From positions 1-64,000 of the forward strand of contig SVNZ01000001.1 of assembly GCA_015066595.1 (NCBI GenBank): 64,000 bases of DNA, given 5' to 3'. The stretch comes from Oscillospiraceae bacterium. Its GTDB lineage: Bacteria; Bacillota; Clostridia; Oscillospirales; Acutalibacteraceae. The notes under the pieces were generated by a model. That model searched no databases and had not been told where the DNA came from. It was given only the letters and a program-made list of their open reading frames with translations. Positions 34,610-43,336 of this stretch are shown here, piece by piece; the stretch's first letter is position 1; the number at the start of each line of letters is the position of its first letter. Position numbers and translations under genes: made by a program.

Positions 34610-35455
34610 TCATACACACGGTTTATCAAGGTCTAGCTCGACCAAATCGTGATGTGGCACACGCTTTTCAACTGGTGGCAACTCCATATAGTCACCAAAA
34701 GCGATTTTTAAGTATTCGTCATAACCTTGCATAACAGGTAGCTGCATACCCTCAAACTCAAGATACGCTTCTTTTGAAAAAGCTTTTTGCGGATACTTCT
34801 TTTTCATATAGTATGGGCCTGCGTATAGTTCTGTGCTGAATTCGTGCGTTTCAAAGTCATACTTTTTCAGTTGTTTTTCTGCAAACTTCCATACCTTTGT
34901 GCGTGCTTTACGACTTCTTACTATAGCAAGCATAGCTTTACTTGCAAACGCGATGACTTTTCCGTGCTTTTCCGGTACAAATTCAGATATGAACAGTGAG
35001 TAAATAAGAGTCCACATATATTGCATATATCTCTGTAGCTTACCGTCAGGACAGCCATCAATAGGGAAGATGTCAGTGACAATACCGTGTGGAACATCAA
35101 TGTTTTGTTGGTTTTCTTTAACTAAGGTTGCTGATGTATCAACAAGGGTGGCAAAAATATTCCCGGTGAAAGTTTCGCCTTCGTCTGTTTTCAGCATAAG
35201 AAAACGGCTTGAGTCAACCTGTTCTTTCCAAAGCCTCAGCATTCTTTCCCAGTCTGCTCTTGGCATGATGATATCAATGTCATCGTCCCAAGGAATAAAT
35301 CCCTTATGTCTTATAGCACCGATTACGCATCCGCCCAGCAAATACCATCTTAGTTCGTTTTTTTCACAAAACTCTTTGAAAAATAACAGCGACTCAAGTT
35401 CCTTTAGTTGAAGCTTTCTGAGAGTTTCATTATCAATTTTAATGATTTCAGCCAT
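34610..35455 (-). CDS. LicD-family phosphotransferase (cell-envelope polymer modification)
   Basis: The 281-residue protein has the LicD nucleotidyltransferase-fold signature: RWYLLGGCVIGAIRHKGFIP followed by WDDDIDIIMPR (catalytic Asp residues, about 58-64), then VDIFPIDGCP-type motif (TDIFPIDGCPDG). LicD proteins attach phosphocholine or similar phospho-groups to surface glycans such as teichoic acid. It is the last gene of a leftward five-gene operon (YfhO, M20 dipeptidase, membrane protein, GT2, LicD), 18 bases after the glycosyltransferase. No terminator follows before the ribU promoter, so read-through into the FMN riboswitch is possible. Confidence 0.88.
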   Translation of the reverse strand: MAEIIKIDNETLRKLQLKELESLLFFKEFCEKNELRWYLLGGCVIGAIRHKGFIPWDDDIDIIMPRADWERMLRLWKEQVDSSRFLMLKTDEGETFTGNIFATLVDTSATLVKENQQNIDVPHGIVTDIFPIDGCPDGKLQRYMQYMWTLIYSLFISEFVPEKHGKVIAFASKAMLAIVRSRKARTKVWKFAEKQLKKYDFETHEFSTELYAGPYYMKKKYPQKAFSKEAYLEFEGMQLPVMQGYDEYLKIAFGDYMELPPVEKRVPHHDLVELDLDKPCV

Positions 35456-35473
35456 AACGCACCTTAACTGTTT

Positions 35474-36571
35474 TTATTCATCACACTTAACTGTGTTTTT
35501 TATGATAGCATCTTTTACAAGCTCAATACGTTTTTGAGAACTGTCATCGAGCTTCTTTCTCCAAAATGGCATTTTAATAAGTCCTACGAGTGTTCCGATA
35601 CCGTATGAAATATGCAGTATTGGGAAGATGAAAGGAAGTAGCAAGAAAAGCCAGTTTGGTTTTTTAAGCACAAGGCAACCTACAGTGTTTACAAGGTTGA
35701 ACATACTGTACATCGCCATAATGATAGCGAACAGAGTCGGGTTGCCAAATACCCACAAAATCAAGCTCAGCAGTAGTGCCATAACAAACACAAACGGAAT
35801 GAAATGAAAGTAGTTGAGACATTTCATGCATACACCTGATGTAAGACCAATCCAGTATCCGTTACCGTATTTTTGTTTTATCATTTTCCTGAGTGTGTTT
35901 CTTGTATGCTGAAAAGAAATGATTTCAGGACAACAACAAAATTTGTACCCCGCCATTCTCATTCTGTAGTGAAGCTCGTTATCTTCAGTTCGACCTAAGT
36001 CTTCGTTGAACCCACCGACTTTTTCAAAAACCTCACGTTTATATGCGGCGTGAAAAAGACTGTCAAGATAAACCTTCTGACCTGGAGCACGTCTGTAGTC
36101 AGCAACAGAAGAACCGAAGAGTGATTCCTCAGCAGCAAGAAGAGTGAACTTCCATCGTGACATACCATCAGTTGTGTTTGGTCTGCCACCACCAACGATA
36201 TCCTCACCCTCGTTTATTTCAAAAACGTTTTTAGCTACGAAGTAACGTGGGATTTTTGAGTGAGCATCAACTCTGATGATGATATCACCTGTAGCATGCA
36301 TCAACGCTTCATTCCAAGCTGTAGCTTGATTTTTGTTTGTACTGTCAACAAGCTTGACTGACTCAAAGCCATAGTCGGTTTTTTGAAATTCTTCCATCAT
36401 AGCTCTTGTGCCATCTGTAGAAGCATTGTTGACCATAATAATTTCGATTTTATCGTGCGGATAGCTCTGCTCCGAAAAATCTCTGAAAAGACCGTTGAGT
36501 ACGCCTTCTTCGTTGTATGCTATAGTACACAGCGAAACTCTCAGATCTTCTTTTGTACTAAAATAGTTCAT
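35474..36571 (-). CDS. Family 2 glycosyltransferase, membrane-associated
   Basis: The start ATG at 36571 overlaps the stop of the upstream gene as ATGA, which favours it over a longer frame starting at 36688. The 365-residue product has a GT-A domain: SLCTIAYNEEGVLNGLF, VNNASTDGTR, the DxD-type RVDAHSKIP and GRTEDNELHYRMRMAGY (catalytic base region), followed by hydrophobic segments (residues about 255-345) that anchor it to the membrane. This is the layout of GT2 enzymes that transfer sugars to lipid carriers or wall polymers. The donor and acceptor are unknown. Its neighbours LicD and YfhO suggest decoration of a teichoic acid-like polymer. Confidence 0.88.
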   Translation of the reverse strand: MNYFSTKEDLRVSLCTIAYNEEGVLNGLFRDFSEQSYPHDKIEIIMVNNASTDGTRAMMEEFQKTDYGFESVKLVDSTNKNQATAWNEALMHATGDIIIRVDAHSKIPRYFVAKNVFEINEGEDIVGGGRPNTTDGMSRWKFTLLAAEESLFGSSVADYRRAPGQKVYLDSLFHAAYKREVFEKVGGFNEDLGRTEDNELHYRMRMAGYKFCCCPEIISFQHTRNTLRKMIKQKYGNGYWIGLTSGVCMKCLNYFHFIPFVFVMALLLSLILWVFGNPTLFAIIMAMYSMFNLVNTVGCLVLKKPNWLFLLLPFIFPILHISYGIGTLVGLIKMPFWRKKLDDSSQKRIELVKDAIIKNTVKCDE

Positions 36572-37341
36572 TTTTCTAATCCATTCCTTGAAAGTTGTAA
36601 CAGCCAGTTGCCCGAAATACATATCGCTTGGGTCATATATGGCAGTACATATAGTAGCGGTAGCACAGTGACACAAAGAAGTAACCATGGCACAAAAGAG
36701 CCGACCAGCTTTATCAGTGCGTTAGCGTGACCGTTCATTATTATTTTAGAAGTCAAAAAGTAGTATGACATCTGTTGGTTTTCATCTTCACAAAACAGTT
36801 TTATACTCAAAAAATATCTTGTAGAGTATAGCAGAAAAGCTGTTGTCGAGAAAATAATCAGTACTATAACAGTTATCGTGAACAGCGTTTCGTTCATACT
36901 GTTTTTAAGCATAAAAGCGTTTATTGCATACAGGCTGATAACCGGTATATAACAAATAGCTGTCGGTAACAGCAAACGTACAACAAGTGAGAAAACAAAC
37001 ATAACTGCTTTTATATACCTTTTGAAGTTCAAAAGGTAGTACACAGCATCATTTATGTCGTATTCTTTTTGCTCATTGTACAGCATTTTGAAATATCCGA
37101 TTACAATAGGACTCAAAAGTAACAAGCAAATAGTAGTGATACTTCCACTTGTGACCTGCAAGATAAATTCAAAAGCATCGCTGTGCTTAAAAGCCTCGTT
37201 TATATAGTAAAAAACAGAGCTGATACATTCAACCATCATATAGCATACAGCGATAATACCTAATACGATGAGTGCTTTAGCAAAACCACCGTCGCTTAGC
37301 TTTTTTCTGGCTTGAGATTTAATTATTTTTTCAGCAGACAT
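36568..37341 (-). CDS. Multi-pass membrane protein, unknown function (257 aa)
   Basis: The protein begins MSAEKIIKSQARKKLSDGGF and has about six hydrophobic segments (residues 20-45, 60-85, 105-130, 135-155, 160-180 and 210-245). It resembles the loosely defined DUF975-type integral membrane proteins, but I cannot confirm the family. The start has aaggtgg upstream; its stop overlaps the GT2 start. It is the third gene of the envelope operon and might be a flippase accessory or stability factor; this is only context. Confidence 0.7.
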   Translation of the reverse strand: MSAEKIIKSQARKKLSDGGFAKALIVLGIIAVCYMMVECISSVFYYINEAFKHSDAFEFILQVTSGSITTICLLLLSPIVIGYFKMLYNEQKEYDINDAVYYLLNFKRYIKAVMFVFSLVVRLLLPTAICYIPVISLYAINAFMLKNSMNETLFTITVIVLIIFSTTAFLLYSTRYFLSIKLFCEDENQQMSYYFLTSKIIMNGHANALIKLVGSFVPWLLLCVTVLPLLYVLPYMTQAICISGNWLLQLSRNGLEK

Positions 37342-37350
37342 AAAACCACC

Positions 37351-38709
37351 TTAGTCAGCAGTGAACATACGATACATTGCTTCAAGACAAATCTGAGCGT
37401 GTTTAAAGAACTTTTCAACACTCAGGCATTCATTAGCGTTATGAATGTTTGAAACCTCGTCTTTAAAAACAGGACCAAAAGCAACACCTTTACCGCCAAG
37501 CACTCTAGCATATGTACCGCCACCTGTTGAGTAAAGGTCAGGCTTTTCGTTCATAATTGCCTCATATGAGTCTGAAAGCAGTTTGATGATTTCGCTATCT
37601 TCTGGCATATAAAGTGGTTGAGAATGCTTTAGTACTTTTACGTTGAGCTTTTCGTTAGCTGCTGCCTTTTTAACAAGTTCAAGAATGTTGTCGCCATTCA
37701 TAGTAACAGGATATCTGATGTCAAGAGTACAAGTAGCATAGCCCTCATCAATATGTACAGTGCCAACATTGACAGAGAGTGGACCTGACTCTGCATCTCT
37801 TGTTTTAATACCCATTTTAATACCGGTTGTATCAAGACCAATACAAGACTCGATGAATGAGCACACGTTTCCAAGAGAAGGTAAAGAGAAGTTAGAAGTA
37901 AGAAGGTCAATCAGCGCAACAGCGGCATTGTGGCCTTTTTCAGGCTCGAGTGCGTGCGCAGCTTTACCTCGACTGAGCACCATCATACCATCTATTGTAT
38001 AGTAAAATTCAAAGTTACCTTTTTTAGCATCAGCAAGTCTTAGCAACTGATGGTCTTCACTTTCTGTACAGTCGAGTAGAGCATATGCAGTATCAGGTAC
38101 AGCGTTCACTGCTTTACCTGAGTGGAGCTGTGTGAGCGTAGTACCATTGTGAGTATCACCGAACAGTTCAAGCTGCAATATACCTTTTTCGCATCTGCAG
38201 ATACCGTATCTGTTGTCAGGAGTGAAAGACATATCCGGCATTGGTTCGTTTTCAAAATACATTTCTATATCGTTCATACCGGTTTCTTCACAAGTGCCGA
38301 ATATAGCACGCATTGTGTTTTTGCCGATAACACCGTTTTCTTTCAAAGCTCTAAGACAGTACAGAGTGATAAGTGCCGCACCCTTATCGTCAGCAATGCC
38401 TCTACCATACATATATCCGTCGCCAACTGACAGCTCGAACGGAAGTGAATTCCAGTTGTTGCCCTCAGGTACAACATCCAGGTGAGAGAGTACACCACAC
38501 AATTTTCCGCCACTTCCAAGCTCCGCATGACCTGCAAGTCCATCGTAAGACTTAGTAGTGAGTCCAAAGCTTTCAGCCTTTTTCATCATCCAGTCTAAAG
38601 CCGCAGTACAGTCTTGTTGATATCCTGAGATAGATTTGATAGCAATCAGTTCAGAAAGGTCAGCGATAATATCCTCTTTATATTTTAAAATATTCTCACC
38701 AAAACTCAT
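37351..38709 (-). CDS. M20-family dipeptidase (PepV/Sapep type)
   Basis: The 452-residue metalloprotein shows the M20 zinc-site residues in order: HLDVVPEG (His, about 77), GRGIADDKG (bridging Asp, about 109), FGTCEETGMND (catalytic Glu and ligand Glu, about 143), TPDNRYG (Asp, about 166) and NIHNANE near the C-terminus. Length and layout match PepV, which cleaves dipeptides in the cytoplasm using two zinc ions. It sits between YfhO (1-base gap) and the membrane protein (9-base gap), an odd companion for envelope genes; it may recycle wall-derived dipeptides. An aggagg-type site precedes the ATG. Confidence 0.9.
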   Translation of the reverse strand: MSFGENILKYKEDIIADLSELIAIKSISGYQQDCTAALDWMMKKAESFGLTTKSYDGLAGHAELGSGGKLCGVLSHLDVVPEGNNWNSLPFELSVGDGYMYGRGIADDKGAALITLYCLRALKENGVIGKNTMRAIFGTCEETGMNDIEMYFENEPMPDMSFTPDNRYGICRCEKGILQLELFGDTHNGTTLTQLHSGKAVNAVPDTAYALLDCTESEDHQLLRLADAKKGNFEFYYTIDGMMVLSRGKAAHALEPEKGHNAAVALIDLLTSNFSLPSLGNVCSFIESCIGLDTTGIKMGIKTRDAESGPLSVNVGTVHIDEGYATCTLDIRYPVTMNGDNILELVKKAAANEKLNVKVLKHSQPLYMPEDSEIIKLLSDSYEAIMNEKPDLYSTGGGTYARVLGGKGVAFGPVFKDEVSNIHNANECLSVEKFFKHAQICLEAMYRMFTAD

Positions 38710-38710
38710 A

Positions 38711-41221
38711 TTAACCTCCTATACTTTCTAAACCATTTTCGGTTATATCGTTATTTGTTTTAGTTTCTGTTTTATTTTTTCTTTTTAATATAAGCAAAGT
38801 AAGCATATATATCATGAACACCGCAAGCGAGATTAACGTAATCAAAAAGCCTGTATCAAGTCCCGGTGTTTTGTAAACAAATTTAATGTTTGAAGTACAG
38901 TGCCCGTCGATTTTTACAGCCATAAAGCCGATGTTGACTTTCTCTATTTCAGCTTCTTTATCATTTACAAAAGCTGTAAAGCCTTCATCATACGGGACGC
39001 TGAAGAACAGCAGATTGTTATCACCGTCATTAGTAATGCTCGCTTCAAAACCATCTTTAGTATATGAAAAGCTGTCACAGGCTGATTTTTTTCTGTTTTC
39101 ACAGTCATCGTAGTAGTTTATATCAGAGTATCCAAAATGCATTGTCAGACTCTCAAAGTCCGTATATTGAGGATATGCAACATTCTGGTGGTTGTCTTCA
39201 GTATATTGTGCATTGAGCCCCATATACATTCCGTCTTCAAAGCCTGTGATATCTCTATATTTTTCCATTTGACTTTGAGTCAGCACCATAGCCTTCATCA
39301 GCGCTAAGTGCTTAACATCATCTGATAAATCTTTGAACTCTTCTTCGCTGATGTATTTGTCATACATAAAACCCATCGGTACATAGTGCTGGTTTAGATA
39401 GATTTTAAAACCGTTTTGAGTATCGAGATATTTATATCCAGGCATCAGCATAGTGCCTTCTTCGGTTACAAAGTCTAATTCGTCATCAGTAGAGTCAAAT
39501 AGATATTTGACAGACAATAGTCCACGCACACCATAGTAGTCAATCTCAGGACGGGATGCAACATCTCTGACAGACCCTATTGTGTTGTAGAAGTCCATGA
39601 TGGATGCTGGCACAATCGAGTGAAACGCCTGAATGTTAGGTATCTGCCAGAACATTCCAATATTGTCCATCGAATTATAAAAGTCGGATCTGACTTCATT
39701 TATATCATCTATGGTGATATCTTCACCGTAGTTTAAAGCGTAGTTTATGGTGTATTCATCACTTTGGTCAGTTTCGCTTTTTCCTATCAGAAGAATGTAC
39801 TCGCTGTATCCAACTATAACAATACATAAAGCTATCGAAGTTAAGCGGATAAAAAGCTCTTTTTTATGCCTGAAAAAGATAACAATTAGTAAAGTAGCGG
39901 TGAGTGACAAAAGAGATATAGCAACATATATCCAGAATCGAAGCGGATTTTCTTCTAGCCCAAAGCCATATATCTTAGTGTCACTTACATCGTATTTTGT
40001 TGTTGCCATCAAGCCGATAGAAAGAGTTAGCACAACAGTTAATGCAATGCTGTATTTGAAAGGTCTTACATAGTCAATGCTTTCTATATTATCAAGTGAA
40101 ATGATAGTGCACAGTACTAGCATCAGCGTCAGCATATAAAACCATCTTGCATAGTAGCAGTCGTTAAATGCTTGGAATGCAGAGTTCAGTATAGGCACAA
40201 AAGCCATAACAAAAAGTATTAAGACCATGCGTCTTAGCCACGAACCTTTGTTAGACTGTATATACGAGATAACAAAAGTTATTGAAAACAGCGGAATCCA
40301 AAGAGCGATAGAAGCCCAGTTTGAACCGGATTCAGGAGTGAAATTCGGTACAGCCGGAATATCAGGTGGGAAGAAAATGCTTGTGATGATGTGCATATAT
40401 CTTTGCACTTCATCATAAAGCAAAGCGTCGTATCCTGTTAAAAAGTCATTGAGCCTTGAGTTGTCGATAATGCCCTTGAGTGATGGAATAAGTACCGCAC
40501 ATGCAAGCCCTACACCTAAAATGCATTCAAAAGCCATCAGCAAAAATTGCTTGATTTTGAATGTGTATGATTTAGTGGTGAGCTTCACTACCCAGTAGAT
40601 AGCAACAAAAACTACCATACCAAAGAAGAAATAGTAGTTTATAACACACGCACCAAAAACAGCTAAGCACAGAACACCTTTTTTGTTGTTGAGCATAAAT
40701 TCATCAACTGATGCAAGCAGTAGCGGAAAGATGATGATAGCTTCATGAAAATGAAAGAAAAAGATGTTGTAAATCGAAAAGCCCGAAAAAGCATAGAGCA
40801 ATGATCCTATGATTGCATATCTTTTGTCGCTTACATAACGATTAAGATAAATATAGGCAGTCATACTTGCAAATCCGAGTTTAAGTATAAGCAGTGGACC
40901 CATAAGGTATGGGACAGCTTCGGTAGGGAAGAGCAGCGTCACTAAAAAGAACGGACTTGTAAGCAGATAGAACGTGTAGCTTCCCACAAAGTTAGCACCC
41001 AAATCTGTGATATGACTCCACGATGTATTGCCGCTTAGTATCGCATCGTGTACCAGCGTGTAAAAAGGAATCTGCTGTACGTTGAAATCACCGTAATAGA
41101 GAAAGTATCCTTTTGACAGGCACATAACAGGGAGCACAATAAGCATAGCAAGAGCACATCCGTACAAAAACGCACGCAATGTGTAGTTTTTGCAGTTGTT
41201 TTCTATGCGTTTTACACTCAC
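38711..41221 (-). CDS. YfhO-family membrane glycosyltransferase-like protein
   Basis: The 836-residue protein starts at a GTG with ggagga 8-9 bases upstream. It has about 12-13 membrane segments in the first 480 residues, a large extracellular domain (about 500-790) and a last membrane segment (800-820) before a basic tail. The N-terminal GDFNVQQIPFYTLVHDAILSG-type loop (YYGDFNVQQIPFY) and FSGFSIYNIFFFHFHEAI are typical of YfhO proteins, GT-C-fold enzymes that add sugars to lipoteichoic or wall teichoic acid outside the membrane (shown for B. subtilis/Listeria relatives). It leads the envelope operon. Confidence 0.88.
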   Translation of the reverse strand: MSVKRIENNCKNYTLRAFLYGCALAMLIVLPVMCLSKGYFLYYGDFNVQQIPFYTLVHDAILSGNTSWSHITDLGANFVGSYTFYLLTSPFFLVTLLFPTEAVPYLMGPLLILKLGFASMTAYIYLNRYVSDKRYAIIGSLLYAFSGFSIYNIFFFHFHEAIIIFPLLLASVDEFMLNNKKGVLCLAVFGACVINYYFFFGMVVFVAIYWVVKLTTKSYTFKIKQFLLMAFECILGVGLACAVLIPSLKGIIDNSRLNDFLTGYDALLYDEVQRYMHIITSIFFPPDIPAVPNFTPESGSNWASIALWIPLFSITFVISYIQSNKGSWLRRMVLILFVMAFVPILNSAFQAFNDCYYARWFYMLTLMLVLCTIISLDNIESIDYVRPFKYSIALTVVLTLSIGLMATTKYDVSDTKIYGFGLEENPLRFWIYVAISLLSLTATLLIVIFFRHKKELFIRLTSIALCIVIVGYSEYILLIGKSETDQSDEYTINYALNYGEDITIDDINEVRSDFYNSMDNIGMFWQIPNIQAFHSIVPASIMDFYNTIGSVRDVASRPEIDYYGVRGLLSVKYLFDSTDDELDFVTEEGTMLMPGYKYLDTQNGFKIYLNQHYVPMGFMYDKYISEEEFKDLSDDVKHLALMKAMVLTQSQMEKYRDITGFEDGMYMGLNAQYTEDNHQNVAYPQYTDFESLTMHFGYSDINYYDDCENRKKSACDSFSYTKDGFEASITNDGDNNLLFFSVPYDEGFTAFVNDKEAEIEKVNIGFMAVKIDGHCTSNIKFVYKTPGLDTGFLITLISLAVFMIYMLTLLILKRKNKTETKTNNDITENGLESIGG

Positions 41222-41376
41222 TTAATCTGTCCTCCAAAAGAATAAAAAAATTAGGGCTTTAAAAATGATTTGCTTTTGTGTATAATATAACCAGTATAGT
41301 ATATCACATAAGTTTAAAAATTGCACTATATTTTTTATATTTATATGTAATTTTTCTTTATATAGGAGGAGAATTT

Positions 41377-41958
41377 ATGAACAGCCATTTTTTCGCATTG
41401 ATGTCAAGGATGAAATACATCAACCGTTGGGGGTTGATGAACAATACAAAATGCGAGAACATATGCGAGCATAGCCTTATGGTAGCGATGCTTTCTCACG
41501 CTTTGGTAACTATCAGCAACAAGCGCTTTTTAACTAATCTCAACGCTGAACACGCAGCTATGCTTGGTATTTATCACGATGCATCAGAAATTATCACAGG
41601 CGATATGCCGACCCCAATAAAGTACTTTAACCCTAAAATCAGCGAAGCTTATAAACAGGTAGAAGAAGTAGCACAAGAAAAGCTTGTGTCCCATCTTCCA
41701 GAAGATTTGAAGCCTGATTTTGAGCCATTGCTTACAATTTGCGATGAGGATAAAGAATATATCCCATTTGTTAAAGCGGCCGATAAGCTCTCTGCACTTA
41801 TCAAGTGTATCGAGGAAGAAAAGCTTGGCAACAGAGAGTTTGAAAAAGCTCAGAGCTCTATAAGTAAGTCGCTTGTCGATATGCATCTGCCATATGTTGA
41901 TGCATTTATGGAAGAGTTCTTGCCATCATTTAAGCTCACTCTTGATGAGCAGGATTGA
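41377..41958 (+). CDS. yfbR: 5'-deoxynucleotidase YfbR-like HD hydrolase
   Basis: The ATG at 41377 follows aggagga; a longer frame from 41278 reads an unlikely hydrophobic leader. The 193-residue product has the HD-domain metal site: CEHSLMVAML (His), IYHDASEIITGDMPTP (His-Asp, about residue 68) and a distal Asp in AADKLSAL. These match YfbR, which dephosphorylates deoxynucleoside 5'-monophosphates in the cytoplasm. It is monocistronic, divergent from the yfhO operon, and ends at a bulged terminator. Confidence 0.88.
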   Translation: MNSHFFALMSRMKYINRWGLMNNTKCENICEHSLMVAMLSHALVTISNKRFLTNLNAEHAAMLGIYHDASEIITGDMPTPIKYFNPKISEAYKQVEEVAQEKLVSHLPEDLKPDFEPLLTICDEDKEYIPFVKAADKLSALIKCIEEEKLGNREFEKAQSSISKSLVDMHLPYVDAFMEEFLPSFKLTLDEQD

Positions 41959-41983
41959 TTTTTTTGTAATAATCACAATATAT

Positions 41984-42046
41984 ACGCCGAAATCTGTACT
42001 ATTTCACAACAAGTTGTGAATTTTTGCTGAATTTTGGCGTTTTTTC
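41984..42046 (+). terminator. Two-part terminator after yfbR
   Basis: Outer arms acgccgaaat (41984-41993) and attttggcgt (42031-42040) pair with one G-U and enclose an inner perfect hairpin ttcacaac (42003-42010) / gttgtgaa (42013-42020); a T-run follows (42040-42046). Confidence 0.6.
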
Positions 42047-42077
42047 TTTATTAGAAAATAAAGTGAAATAAAAGTAG

Positions 42078-42083
42078 TATAAT
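42078..42083 (+). promoter_or_regulatory. Putative -10 element upstream of the LCP gene
   Basis: Perfect TATAAT 58 bases before the LCP start codon; no good -35 is seen at the usual distance, so the assignment is weak. Confidence 0.4.
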
Positions 42084-42140
42084 AGACTTGTTTTAATATG
42101 TGTAGCTATGTTTTTTTACACAGGCGGAAAGGCGGTATGT

Positions 42141-43292
42141 ATGGCAAAACACGAAAACGATTTTGTTGATATCAATTCCTCAAGCCAAGTTAATAAAGTT
42201 TATAAAAAGAAGAACACTAAAGGCAGAGTAACACGTACTGTTGTGCTTGTTATGTCGATTATTATGCTGTTGTGTGGAACAGGTATGGTGTATTACTATT
42301 CGGTACTGGATAGCCTCAATTTCCAAGAAATCGAGAACACTAAGCCAACTACATCAGATACTGATTCTGATGCGAACACAGTCAAAACTGATTCTCTCAT
42401 TGAGAACTCACACGTTTTGAATATTTTGCTGTTTGGTCAGGACGCACACGGTAGCGGTGAAAATGACTTTGGTCGAAGTGACACCATCATTTTGTTGTCT
42501 CTAGATAATCTTCACAAGAAGATAAAGCTCACGTCCTTCCAGCGTGACACTTATGTTACTATTCCGGGTTACGGTGACGGTAAGCTTAATTCTGCTTTTA
42601 GCTTAGGCGGTGTTCCGCTTTCAGTTCAGATGATCGAAGCTAATTTCGGTATCAGCGTTGATAAATATGCTTGTGTTGACTTTAGCTCTTTTAGAAAGAT
42701 CATCAACGTTTTGGGCGGTGTCGATATCGAACTTAGTATCGACGAGATTGAGTATATCAACGCTCAGATTGACGTTAATAATCAGGAAAATAAAACCGAC
42801 TTCTTGGAGTGCGATTATTCAAAAGAAACACAGGTTGTTCACCTTGACGGTTATCAGGCACTTTGGTATGCACGTAACCGAGGCGCTGACTCACTCGGTG
42901 GTATCTCGGATTATAGCTTCTCCGGCGATGACTGGGACAGAACACAGCGTCAGCGTAAGCTTCTTGAAACTATTATGACAAGCCTCAAAGAGGAAGCTTC
43001 CCTCACTGATATGGTTGAGATTGTAAACGAAATCGGTCCGCTTGTTACAACAAACCTGAAGAAAAACGACATCACGTTCTTGGTGTCTAACTGTATGACA
43101 TATCTTAATTACGACATGGACGAAATGTCACTGCCTACTGAACCTAATTGGAAGTACGGTAAGACAGACGATTTACAGTCAGTTATCGTTATCACCGATT
43201 GGGACGCAGTACGTTACGATTTGGCATCATTTGTATATGAAGATTTAGTCACTGGTGGTACAGCTTCAACAACCACCTCAACACCTGAATAA
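42141..43292 (+). CDS. LytR-CpsA-Psr (LCP) family cell-wall polymer ligase
   Basis: The ATG at 42141 has aaaggcgg 5 bases upstream; an ATG at 42108 is less likely. The 383-residue product has a cytoplasmic N-terminus, one membrane segment (residues about 38-58) and an extracellular LCP domain: NILLFGQDA, RSDTIILLSLD, LTSFQRDTYVTIPG (lipid-phosphate-binding Arg), INVLGGVDIEL, ALWYARNR and DRTQRQRKLL. LCP enzymes transfer teichoic acids or capsular glycans from undecaprenyl-phosphate to peptidoglycan. It is monocistronic. The LicD/YfhO envelope operon 1 kb away may build its substrate. Confidence 0.93.
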   Translation: MAKHENDFVDINSSSQVNKVYKKKNTKGRVTRTVVLVMSIIMLLCGTGMVYYYSVLDSLNFQEIENTKPTTSDTDSDANTVKTDSLIENSHVLNILLFGQDAHGSGENDFGRSDTIILLSLDNLHKKIKLTSFQRDTYVTIPGYGDGKLNSAFSLGGVPLSVQMIEANFGISVDKYACVDFSSFRKIINVLGGVDIELSIDEIEYINAQIDVNNQENKTDFLECDYSKETQVVHLDGYQALWYARNRGADSLGGISDYSFSGDDWDRTQRQRKLLETIMTSLKEEASLTDMVEIVNEIGPLVTTNLKKNDITFLVSNCMTYLNYDMDEMSLPTEPNWKYGKTDDLQSVIVITDWDAVRYDLASFVYEDLVTGGTASTTTSTPE

Positions 43293-43297
43293 ACGAA

Positions 43298-43332
43298 AAA
43301 CCGCTGTGAGTTTTCACAGCGGTTTCTTTTTT
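43298..43332. terminator. Bidirectional terminator between the LCP and GH13-DUF1653 genes
   Basis: aaaccgctgtga (43298-43309) pairs perfectly with tcacagcggttt (43314-43325), loop gttt, followed by ctttttttg; it serves both convergent genes. Confidence 0.88.
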
Positions 43333-43336
43333 TGTT

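Noticed and set aside
41270..41300. Possible promoter TTGCTT / TATAGT upstream of yfbR
   Set aside because: The spacer is 19 bp and several TATA-like strings overlap on both strands, so no single assignment is supported.
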